DNA of 5,693 nucleotides, taken from Bacillota bacterium (GTDB taxonomy: Bacteria; Bacillota; Clostridia; Christensenellales; Aristaeellaceae). Within the stretch, counting starts at the first letter, position 1, and each line of letters begins with the position of its first letter. Below the pieces are notes generated by a model. It had not been told where the DNA came from. It saw only the letters and a list, made by a program, of their open reading frames with translations, and searched no databases. The DNA lies in assembly GCA_023459275.1 (NCBI GenBank), contig JAEWVC010000102.1:1-5693 (forward strand). Reading direction: 5' to 3'. The translations under genes and the position numbers were made by a program. Positions 1 to 5,586 of the stretch are shown in pieces.

Positions 1-33
1 CGCCCCCGGCCCCCACCCCCCCCCCCACGGGGG
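1..33. repeat. Low-complexity poly-C/G tract at window edge
   Basis: Nearly every one of the first 33 bases is C or G, including a run of 11 C at 16-26. In the frame of the ART-like gene it would encode a Pro-rich stretch. It could be a real proline linker, but a C-run at a contig start is also what a poly-G read tail looks like on the other strand. It should not be trusted as coding sequence. Confidence 0.7.
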
Positions 34-392
34 CGCAGTATCTGGAGCAGTTCAAGGCCGGGCCTCTGTACTACGGCAAGGGCATCCATGGCGATGGGAT
101 ATACGTTGCGGTGGACAAGAACGTGGCGGTTACGTTTGCCGGAGGGGAAAAGGCAAATGTAGCGGAGATGATCCTGGACCCGGATGCGAAGATTATTTCG
201 GAAGAGGCGCTTGCAGAAATTAAAACATGTTTCACACAAATGCCTCAAGAAGGCATGATTGATGGGATTTATTCGGGCTCCATTGGAGAAATCGGTCGGC
301 TAGCCACAATTCTGGGGTTTAATGCAATATATTCACCGACGAAAGAATATATCGTTGTCCTGGACAGATCAAAACTGTATTATAATGAATAG
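3..392 (+). CDS. ADP-ribosyltransferase-like domain protein, C-terminal fragment
   Basis: The gene enters from the left edge, so only about the last 130 residues are seen. Residues read from position 36 include QYLEQFKAG, then YYGKGIHGDGIYVA, then AEMILDPDAKII, and near the end RLATILGFNAIY and EYIVVLDRSKLYY. This order (a G-x-G-I-x-G-x-G-x-Y core, a 'pdAkii' strand, a 'lGfnaI' strand and a terminal 'vvLdRskl') matches, from memory, the ART-fold domain at the C-terminus of some Firmicutes polymorphic toxins and phage minor head proteins, which transfer ADP-ribose from NAD to a target. The catalytic Arg strand expected just before QYLEQF is not visible; that stretch is a dubious poly-C tract read as prolines. 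GC falls to about 38% over 211-390. A small gene follows 13 bases after the TAG stop. Family assignment is fairly confident. Toxin versus virion role is open, and the target is unknown. GTG at 111 is internal to the domain and not a credible start. Confidence 0.72.
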   Translation, partial: PPAPTPPPTGAQYLEQFKAGPLYYGKGIHGDGIYVAVDKNVAVTFAGGEKANVAEMILDPDAKIISEEALAEIKTCFTQMPQEGMIDGIYSGSIGEIGRLATILGFNAIYSPTKEYIVVLDRSKLYYNE

Positions 393-397
393 GAGGG
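391..397 (+). promoter_or_regulatory. Ribosome binding site of the small gene
   Basis: AGGAGGG lies 8 bases before GTG 406 and 6 bases before ATG 404. It overlaps the last two bases of the upstream TAG stop. It is the strongest ribosome binding site in the window, and it argues that translation of the small gene begins at 404-406 and not at the later GTG 429. Confidence 0.8.
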
Positions 398-405
398 AAA
401 GACAT

Positions 406-623
406 GTGAAAAGGATATCGAAGCAGAGGTGCGCTATGACCGGGAAGCTCTCTTGTATAAAGGAGATGCATGGCATTTATGGAATGAGAGCAAAATAACT
501 TTGAAAGATTATATTGATTTTCGCAATTTTATTACGCACAATTCTGATATGGATGCCCTGATTGCTGAATACAGCAAGCTGCTCGCTCTGGCAAACAGCC
601 GGGAGAAAGGCGAAGGCAAATAG
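406..623 (+). CDS. Small hypothetical protein, candidate immunity/partner of the ART-like protein (frameshifted near its start)
   Basis: I do not recognise this protein. The open frame from 429 reads RYDREALLYKGD, then AWHLWNESKITLKDYIDF and LIAEYSKLLALANSREKG to the TAG at 621-623: a soluble, charged, probably helical protein with no signal peptide or membrane segment. The ribosome binding site points to GTG 406, which is in a different frame. If the AAAA at 409-412 had one more A, the product would begin MKKDIEAEVRYDREAL and be about 72 residues long. A start at ATG 404 with one surplus base (MEKDIEAEV) is equally readable. GTG 429 is the only start inside the open frame; the only site for it is a weak AAAGGA 13 bases upstream. 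Its position 13 bases after a toxin-like ART gene, with only a terminator after it, suggests an immunity protein or antitoxin. That is inference from context. Confidence 0.6.
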
Positions 624-695
624 CAGGCTGTAGTTTCCTGAACCGTATTCATAAGCATATGGGGAAAAGGCTCGCGTAGGTTTATCAACTATTTT

Positions 696-723
696 CCACC
701 TGCCGCTCGGCGGGTGGGTTTTT
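696..723 (+). terminator. Intrinsic terminator after the ART-like/small-gene unit
   Basis: CCACCTGCC (696-704) pairs with GGCGGGTGG (709-717) across a GCTC loop: nine pairs, one of them G-U. GTTTTT follows at 718-723. It lies 73 bases after the small gene's stop and isolates that unit from the downstream promoter. Confidence 0.85.
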
Positions 724-888
724 GCTGCTTTCGTCAAAAGGCCTGCATAAGCGTCAAAGGCCATGCGTCTGCACAGAGCTACGGAGAACATAAGGACAGC
801 ATACTTCGCGCAGGATTTTCTTTCTGCCCACGGGGGTTAACAAAGGTCAGCAAGCATGTGAGCATTTTGCAAATCTGTTCCTGATCCC

Positions 889-917
889 TTGCACGCCGGA
901 ACAGGTGCCGATATAAT
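889..917 (+). promoter_or_regulatory. Sigma-A-type promoter of the WG-repeat/membrane-protein unit
   Basis: The -35 box TTGCAC (889-894) and the -10 box TATAAT (912-917) are 17 bases apart, the preferred spacing. It is the only promoter seen before the WG-repeat gene. It probably also serves the membrane-protein gene, as no terminator lies between the two genes. Confidence 0.8.
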
Positions 918-987
918 ACAGGTAGTGCATGCAGGATGGCTTTAAACTAGAAGGTGCAAATCCTAATCCGTTACAAAAGAGAAAGCG

Positions 988-993
988 AAGGAG
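988..993 (+). promoter_or_regulatory. Ribosome binding site before ATG 1005
   Basis: AAGGAG lies 11 bases before ATG 1005, somewhat longer than ideal spacing. ATG 1005 is in the same frame as the WG-repeat protein, so this site marks the probable original start. The TTG at 1101 has no recognisable ribosome binding site. Confidence 0.55.
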
Positions 994-1100
994 AAATTGC
1001 CCAAATGACAGCGAAATGTATCCGTATGTCCTGTGCGGGCAGCGTTGGCAGGCATGGGTTATTATGACCTTGTATTTGGATTGCGCTCCTGTGCATTGCT

Positions 1101-2102
1101 TTGGATTTAGCCTTCTTTCCCGCCGCAGCGCAAACGTCCCCCTCCGCCCTTCCCGCGGGGATCGACTACATCTGGGCCTGGCAGGGGCAGGTGGCATTCT
1201 TCGAGGCCAACGGGAAAATTGGGCTGATCCACAAGGACGGGACGATTCTGGCGGAGGCTGTGTATGACAAGGTATATCCGTATGTGAATGGCTTTGCGCG
1301 GGTGAAGCGGGACGGCCTGTGGGGCATGATCGACCTGAAGGGAAGGGAGACCGTGAAACCCCAATGGACACTTATTGGCTCACCCTCCGAGGGGATGATC
1401 GCCATTATGGGAAGCGATCACCGGTGGGGGTATAGCGACACGACGAGAAGGATCGTTGTCCAGCCGGTATGGGATATCACCTATGACTTTTGGGAAGGCG
1501 TGGGCATGGTGACCATGAACGATCTAAGAGGCTTCATCAACGCGAAGGGGGAGCTTGTCCTTGACGTGGCATACCGCAATGCGACCGGCTTTTATGAGGG
1601 GCTTTTCCGCGTGACGGAAAATAAGCAGCAGGTATACAGGAGCATAGACGGCCGTGAGGTGTTTCGCAAGGATGGGTATTATGGCGAGGACTTTTCGGAA
1701 GGGGTCGCTGTTTTTGGCGGGGAAAACGGATGTGGATATATTGACAAAACAGGCAAATTTGTAATTGCGCCGCAGTATGACCTGGCTGAGGATTTTTCCC
1801 AGGGCCTTGCGGCGGTCATGCGGCAGGATGGTACCTGGTGCTATATCAACCATAACGGCGATGTGGTGCTGGAAGGTCCGTGGAGGGACCCGGGCAATTT
1901 TTCAGACGGACTGGCCTATGTGCTGCTGAACGGGAAATACGGATACATTGACCTGTCGGGGGAACTTGTGCTGGATTACCAGTGGGGCGAGGCGGGTACT
2001 TTTTACAACGGGTTTGCCGAGGTGCGGGTAGAGAGCAACAAGGGAGACATGGGCTACATCAACACCGACGGGGAATACATCTGCGGGATCAAGGCACAGT
2101 AG
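1101..2102 (+). CDS. Secreted WG-repeat (beta-repeat) protein, 5' end interrupted
   Basis: The body is a tandem array of WG-type beta repeats. Units begin near residues 41, 75, 110, 144, 178, 212, 247, 281 and 318 of the open frame, about 34-37 residues each. The recurring pattern is G-[YFM]-I-[DN]-x-x-G, a middle 'x-P-x-[YW]-D' part, and F-x-x-G-x-A-x-V. The last unit is partial (GYINTDGEYI). WG repeats are common in Clostridia and Bacteroidetes; they are presumed binding scaffolds and no enzyme activity is expected. The hydrophobic stretch IWIALLCIALDLAFFPAAAQ looks like a signal peptide with cleavage after AAA, but it begins upstream of TTG 1101. The same frame runs back to ATG 1005 (MTAKCIRMS) with an AAGGAG site, broken only by TGA 1065-1067. 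I take ATG 1005 as the original start; the TTG is merely where the open frame can begin. The gene is followed 45 bases later by the membrane-protein gene. Confidence 0.85.
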   Translation: MDLAFFPAAAQTSPSALPAGIDYIWAWQGQVAFFEANGKIGLIHKDGTILAEAVYDKVYPYVNGFARVKRDGLWGMIDLKGRETVKPQWTLIGSPSEGMIAIMGSDHRWGYSDTTRRIVVQPVWDITYDFWEGVGMVTMNDLRGFINAKGELVLDVAYRNATGFYEGLFRVTENKQQVYRSIDGREVFRKDGYYGEDFSEGVAVFGGENGCGYIDKTGKFVIAPQYDLAEDFSQGLAAVMRQDGTWCYINHNGDVVLEGPWRDPGNFSDGLAYVLLNGKYGYIDLSGELVLDYQWGEAGTFYNGFAEVRVESNKGDMGYINTDGEYICGIKAQ

Positions 2103-2131
2103 AGGTTTTGCGAAAACGGGAGATATAAAAG

Positions 2132-2137
2132 AAGGGA
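2132..2137 (+). promoter_or_regulatory. Ribosome binding site of the membrane-protein gene
   Basis: AAGGGA lies 10 bases before ATG 2148, a moderate match. It supports 2148 as the start, whose product MKKRPGFYAS has the usual positively charged beginning before a first membrane segment. Confidence 0.55.
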
Positions 2138-2147
2138 ACCGTATCCC

Positions 2148-2903
2148 ATGAAGAAACGTCCGGGGTTTTACGCAAGCACCGCCGCGTGCATCCTTACGGT
2201 TTTGCTGGCGCGCTTTTTGTGGATGCCCTATACGGGGCCTCTTACCATGGAACTGCCCTTTTATTTTGTGCGGTGGGCGTTTTATGCCGCGGCCATCGGG
2301 GCCGGAAACTTCTTCTTTTACATGATGCTCACAAATTTCTGGACGCGGTTTGTGCCGGGATTTCTTGTTCCCTTGGGCATGCGGATTGTTTTAGATGGGC
2401 TGATTTATCTTTCGGTTTTGTTTTTGGGGGCGTGGAGCTACACGGTGCGGTACGTGCTGGATGCGGCCTTCATCGTGCTGGCGGGGTTTTCCATCACCTG
2501 GCCGGACCGCAAATGGAAGAAATGGACGCCAAGGATGCCGGGCCGGGCCGGCTGGATCACGATTTCCCTGGCGGCTGCCGTACTGCTGGTGATGGTGGTA
2601 AGGGTGCAGGCGGATGCGGCGTACATCGCATCCAAATATGTTGCAAGTTCCGAAAGATACCAGGATTCGCTGAAATATATCGCCATGAACGCGTATTGGG
2701 TTTCGCTGGCGGTATCCTTCGGGGTGCAATACGCCACGGTGCAGTATCTCATCAACCGCACCCAGGCGGCAAGGATCCGGGACAGGGGATTTGCGGCGCA
2801 ATTTGCGCTGACCCTTGGGCTGCTGGCGGCGGTCGGGCTGCGGTGCGCTGTGTTTCTTGCCTATTTTTACGGGTTTGTGAGGCCCCGTCCGGCAGTGTTC
2901 TGA
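2148..2903 (+). CDS. Multi-pass membrane protein, N-terminal part (frame broken near 2883)
   Basis: I do not recognise the family. About seven hydrophobic segments are visible near residues 7-27, 38-62, 71-96, 98-118, 135-153, 181-202 and 215-244. Basic loops after segment 4 (RKWKKWTPR) and after segment 6 (RTQAARIRDR), with the MKKRP start, fit an N-terminus inside and a chain that leaves the membrane on the outside after segment 7. The frame ends in PRPAVF and TGA 2901-2903, but good coding sequence continues at once in the -1 frame to 3418. An extra C in CCCC 2883-2886 would join the two as one protein of about 423 residues. It lies 45 bases after the WG-repeat gene without a terminator, so the two are probably cotranscribed, and a shared task at the cell surface is likely but unproven. 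Confidence 0.75.
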   Translation: MKKRPGFYASTAACILTVLLARFLWMPYTGPLTMELPFYFVRWAFYAAAIGAGNFFFYMMLTNFWTRFVPGFLVPLGMRIVLDGLIYLSVLFLGAWSYTVRYVLDAAFIVLAGFSITWPDRKWKKWTPRMPGRAGWITISLAAAVLLVMVVRVQADAAYIASKYVASSERYQDSLKYIAMNAYWVSLAVSFGVQYATVQYLINRTQAARIRDRGFAAQFALTLGLLAAVGLRCAVFLAYFYGFVRPRPAVF

Positions 2904-3418
2904 TTGAAAATGACCTGCATCCCGATAAAGGGTTTTATGTTGCATCTAAGGAGCTTACGTATCATTGGCTGAATCAGGCCCATGAAAGGGTAGAAAACGG
3001 CGGCACGATAACTTACCAAATACTTAATGTGAACGATAAAGATGGCGTCCAGTATACGCCCAAAGAGGCGGGACATACCCGTACCCTTGAGGTGGACGGA
3101 TACGAGATTTTCTACCGCAACCCCTATGTCCTGTTCTATTACGACGGAAGCACACAGCGGATCATGCTGGCGGAGGATGTAAAGGACCAGCCGCAGGAGA
3201 TATTGCTGACCGACGCGCTGAAGGCAGCCGTCCTGGATTTCAATTTTGAAGTCTTTGCGTACGGCAGCCCGTATTTGCAAAAGTACGATCCGGCGTTTAT
3301 TGAGCCCTATATCGAAAGGTATGCCAAGGGGGATTTTACGCAGCAGGAGCTTGAGAATATGGGCAGCATCCGGCCAGCGTATGTGCAGGGCGTGGCGCGG
3401 AGGCTGGCGGATAGGTAG
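2885..3418 (+). CDS. C-terminal soluble domain of the same membrane protein, displaced by a frameshift
   Basis: This stretch reads PSGSVLIENDLHPDKGFYVA through EVDGYEIFYRNPYVLFYYDG to AYVQGVARRLADR and a TAG at 3416-3418: about 178 residues, soluble, mixed alpha/beta in look, rich in aromatic and charged residues. It has no ATG, GTG or TTG near its beginning (the first GTG in frame is near 3029) and no ribosome binding site, so it is not a separate gene. It continues the preceding protein, which is in the neighbouring frame. Upstream of about 2880 this frame is open but is only the shadow of the membrane part. By the positive-inside rule the domain would be extracytoplasmic. I see no catalytic motif and cannot assign a function. 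Confidence 0.75.
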   Translation, partial: PSGSVLIENDLHPDKGFYVASKELTYHWLNQAHERVENGGTITYQILNVNDKDGVQYTPKEAGHTRTLEVDGYEIFYRNPYVLFYYDGSTQRIMLAEDVKDQPQEILLTDALKAAVLDFNFEVFAYGSPYLQKYDPAFIEPYIERYAKGDFTQQELENMGSIRPAYVQGVARRLADR

Positions 3419-3452
3419 GCGGCCGGAAGGTAGTATAGTTGATTCATGGGTA

Positions 3453-3489
3453 AGCTCCCCCGGGATGGTTCCGGGGGAGCTCTTTTGTT
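3453..3489 (+). terminator. Strong intrinsic terminator after the WG-repeat/membrane-protein unit
   Basis: AGCTCCCCCGG (3453-3463) and CCGGGGGAGCT (3471-3481) form a perfect 11-bp GC-rich stem with a 7-base loop, followed by CTTTTGTT. It lies 34 bases after the TAG stop of the membrane-protein gene. Confidence 0.93.
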
Positions 3490-3579
3490 GCGCAAAAACG
3501 GCTGCGGGTGCCGTTTATCCCAAATGCACACATTTTTTTGGCCGAAAACCTTCGCACTGGGATAGGTTTTGCGGTTTGT

Positions 3580-3602
3580 TTCCTGTATAATAAATACAGG
3601 AA
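3580..3602. promoter_or_regulatory. Operator-like perfect inverted repeat over the -10 box
   Basis: TTCCTGTAT (3580-3588) and ATACAGGAA (3594-3602) are perfect 9-base inverted arms around AATAA. If one T bulge is allowed on the left, the match extends to TGTT (3578-3581) and AACA (3601-3604). The repeat covers the whole TATAAT and reaches the expected transcription start, so a dimeric repressor bound here would block RNA polymerase. No poly-T follows, which argues against a terminator. The binding protein is not encoded in the window as far as I can see. Confidence 0.65.
3586..3591 (+). promoter_or_regulatory. -10 box (TATAAT) of the large-protein gene
   Basis: A perfect TATAAT lies 54 bases before the start at 3646. 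At the standard 17-base spacing the -35 position (3563-3568) reads TAGGTT, a poor match to TTGACA, and there is no TGn extension. A weak -35 with an ideal -10 inside an inverted repeat suggests that the promoter is controlled. Confidence 0.6.
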
Positions 3603-3630
3603 CATTTGTTCTTATATTCTGCCAAAACAG

Positions 3631-3637
3631 AGGAGAG
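3631..3637 (+). promoter_or_regulatory. Ribosome binding site choosing ATG 3646
   Basis: AGGAGAG ends 8 bases before ATG 3646, the best spacing, and only 2 bases before ATG 3640. It therefore favours 3646 (MAHYGPLKN) and excludes far-upstream starts in the same frame, which would also lie before the promoter. Confidence 0.8.
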
Positions 3638-3645
3638 AAATGGAA

Positions 3646-5586
3646 ATGGCACATTACGGCCCGCTCAAGAACCGCTACGGCCTGACGCCCAAGGACGAAC
3701 AGGCAGCCTACGGGGAAAAGCTGCGGATGTTCTTTGAGACATACGTTGGGGACGCGGACGCGGCGCTGGCCCTGGGCGCATCCGGGAAGGAGGCGTCCGG
3801 GGAAGCGGCGTACGTTTCCACGGCGGATAAAAACGACTGGGATTCCCTCAGGGCGGAGGCGTCCAGATGGGGCATGACGGACGCCACCGGCATGCCCACC
3901 GCGGAATATTGGGGGAAAGTTAGCGGGAAACCCTGGTGGGCGGCCGCGGTGGATGGCGCGGCGGCGGGAGCGGTATCCTCCGCGCGTCCGGCTGCGAAAA
4001 GCTGGTTTGTTTCGGATTCCGCGGCCCCCGCGGCTTTTCGGGAGAAGGGCGGCACGGGCGGATGGAACCTTTCCGCGGGCGGGGGAGGAAGCGCCCAGGA
4101 TGCTCTGGCGGGCATTACCGGGAAGTGGAATATGCCCGGCAGAACGCATGGCCGTGACTTGAAGGATTTCATCACGCTGCTCCCCTATACCCATCCCGGT
4201 AAAGCCGTTATCGAAAATTTGCCCTACGATGGAGCAGAGCCTCCGAAGATGGTCCTTCTCTCCAATCCTGCCACCGAACAGCAAACCAATCAGGTGGAAC
4301 CCCAAAGCCCGAGCGGCGTTTCGCCAACACAGGAGCGCGATGAAATCCTGCGCGCGCTTGGCATTGACCCAGACACCCTTTCAACGGAAGAATTGGATAA
4401 ATATGGGCCGGAAGCGGTTGCTGGCATTAAGCAGATCATACAGGATATTGGCAATGCCAAAACTGAGAGGGAGCTTTGGGACATCGCTTCAAAACTGTCG
4501 CTTCTTCCGCAGGAGATGACAGGCCTACTCTTTAGCAGTATTACGCAAAAGAATCAGGTGCTTCAGGATGCAGATCAGCAGCTTATGGATACTTATCGCG
4601 GTTATGATGCCGAAGGCGCGCAGCAGGCGTATCAGCAGGCGCGGGCCGAGGCCGCCGGGGCATATGGGCTAGACGCAAAGTTGGCCGAGGCGGAAAAAAC
4701 GTACGGCGAGAAGATGCGGGCGCTTCAGGAGGAAAAGGATGCGCTGGAGGGGTACCCTGGCATGCCCGGCGGGACGGAGGCATGGTACCAGTCCAATGGC
4801 GTAAGGCTGGCATTGCTGAACGACGCCATGAAGTGGCAGGAGGATAGCTATTACAGGGCGGTAGACGCCATCCAGAACGGTTTTGAACAGTATCTGGCCG
4901 GCCAAGGAATCAAGGAATATGACACCTCCGAAGGCGCCTTGCTTTCCCAACTGACCACATTGTACGCGCCGCAGGCAGGGGAGACGTTTGAAGTGTGGGC
5001 CGAACGTGTCCGCGGCGAGTTTGGAGCCATGCTGGAAGCGGCGGTAAGCGATGCCGCTCAATTAGAATGGCAAAATGACATGCAGGTCTCCAACGGCGCG
5101 CAAAACAGAATCAGGCAGCTTGAAACTGTGCTGGACGAGATCACATACCAATCCCTTTTCAGGAGCCAGGGGTACGGCGACGCGCTACACGGGATGGCGG
5201 AGGACGAAAACCTCCTGGAGAACGGGTATGAAAGCCTAAGCGGCTTGATGAATGACCTCCAAAGTGCCCGCGGCGAAGATGCCCAGGCGAACCTGGACCT
5301 GATCTGCGATCCTGCCAATGCAAAGTACCTGTCCATGTATCTTTACATTTTTGAGGCCTATGGCAGCAATGCGGCTAGAGACTATATCCTGCACGCGCTG
5401 CCGGGGATGCAGGCAGAGGCAAAGGGGGAGGAGGCGTATGATCCGTGGGAGCTTGGCACGCTGTTTGCCGAGGACGGCATGCATACCCCCGAAGAGGAAG
5501 GGGACGGCGAAACGTCCCAAGAGGCGTCCCTTGCCTTCGGGGAGCAAAGGCGTATAATAGAAGGGCCAAGCTTATTGCAAACCTGA
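3646..5586 (+). CDS. Large Ala/Glu-rich protein of unknown function, N-terminal part
   Basis: I do not recognise this protein. Visible parts, numbered from ATG 3646: residues 1-90 helical and Trp/Tyr-containing (YGLTPKDEQAAYGEKLRMFF, then DWDSLRAEASRWGM); 91-165 Ala/Gly-rich low complexity with GGGG; 175-228 a Pro/Gln-rich linker; 229-300 acidic helices (RDEILRALGIDPDTLSTEEL); 301-370 a probable coiled coil (LDAKLAEAEKTYGEKMRAL); 375-590 more helical sequence. There is no signal peptide or membrane segment. GC is about 65% at 3961-4020 and about 48% at 4381-4620, suggesting a mosaic build. The frame ends at TGA 5584-5586, but coding sequence continues to the window edge in the -1 frame, so the real protein is over 680 residues. 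The gene has its own promoter with an operator-like palindrome. It could be a phage-like structural protein or the N-terminal carrier part of a large polymorphic toxin; neither is shown. Confidence 0.75.
   Translation: MAHYGPLKNRYGLTPKDEQAAYGEKLRMFFETYVGDADAALALGASGKEASGEAAYVSTADKNDWDSLRAEASRWGMTDATGMPTAEYWGKVSGKPWWAAAVDGAAAGAVSSARPAAKSWFVSDSAAPAAFREKGGTGGWNLSAGGGGSAQDALAGITGKWNMPGRTHGRDLKDFITLLPYTHPGKAVIENLPYDGAEPPKMVLLSNPATEQQTNQVEPQSPSGVSPTQERDEILRALGIDPDTLSTEELDKYGPEAVAGIKQIIQDIGNAKTERELWDIASKLSLLPQEMTGLLFSSITQKNQVLQDADQQLMDTYRGYDAEGAQQAYQQARAEAAGAYGLDAKLAEAEKTYGEKMRALQEEKDALEGYPGMPGGTEAWYQSNGVRLALLNDAMKWQEDSYYRAVDAIQNGFEQYLAGQGIKEYDTSEGALLSQLTTLYAPQAGETFEVWAERVRGEFGAMLEAAVSDAAQLEWQNDMQVSNGAQNRIRQLETVLDEITYQSLFRSQGYGDALHGMAEDENLLENGYESLSGLMNDLQSARGEDAQANLDLICDPANAKYLSMYLYIFEAYGSNAARDYILHALPGMQAEAKGEEAYDPWELGTLFAEDGMHTPEEEGDGETSQEASLAFGEQRRIIEGPSLLQT

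Larger units (their letters stand above)
624..1004. other. Intergenic region without a gene
   Basis: No open frame here has convincing coding character on either strand. Besides the terminator at 696-723 and the promoter at 889-917, it holds an imperfect direct repeat with a 20-base period (732-746 and 752-766, sharing GTCAAA and GGCC) and a TGCATGCA palindrome at 926-933. I see nothing else in 767-888. The 5' leader from the promoter to ATG 1005 would be about 80 bases. Confidence 0.6.

Noticed and set aside
477..791. Minus-strand open frame opposite the small gene
   Set aside because: It crosses the terminator at 696-723 and is antisense to a gene with a strong ribosome binding site; no family resemblance.
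1065..1067. TGA read as an amino acid (alternative genetic code)
   Set aside because: Tryptophan is encoded by TGG throughout, no other in-frame TGA occurs inside a supported gene, and the TGAs at 2901 and 5584 are better explained by frame breaks.
929..1267. Plus-strand open frame overlapping the start of the WG-repeat gene
   Set aside because: After about 1080 it is out of frame with clear WG-repeat coding. Only its middle (WQAWVIMTLYL) could belong to a frameshifted signal peptide, which is mentioned as an alternative.
847..1371. Minus-strand open frame over the WG-repeat promoter and gene start
   Set aside because: Composition is Ser/Pro/Arg/Cys-rich, it is antisense to clear WG repeats, and it covers a good plus-strand promoter.
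2134..2147. Hairpin masking the ribosome binding site of the membrane-protein gene
   Set aside because: Only four pairs (GGGA with TCCC) around a six-base loop; too weak to call.
2186..2878. Upstream part of the open frame that ends at 3418
   Set aside because: It is Gly/Cys/His-rich shadow sequence of the membrane protein; only the part after about 2880 has coding character.
2877..2890. Programmed -1 ribosomal frameshift in the membrane-protein gene
   Set aside because: AGG CCC CGT is not a standard slippery heptamer, and the same kind of break occurs in two other unrelated genes of the window.
3582..3600. LexA (SOS) box of the CTG-N10-CAG type
   Set aside because: The spacing is one base too long (CTG-N11-CAG), and Firmicutes LexA sites have a different GAAC/GTTC form.
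3508..3645. Longer N-terminus for the large protein from an upstream ATG
   Set aside because: The extension would start before the TATAAT box, and the ribosome binding site at 3631-3637 is placed for ATG 3646.
3307..4305. Long open frame on the minus strand (332 codons)
   Set aside because: It runs antisense through a strong terminator, a promoter and the well-supported large-protein gene, is rich in Arg/Pro/Gly as expected of a GC-rich shadow, and shows no recognisable family.
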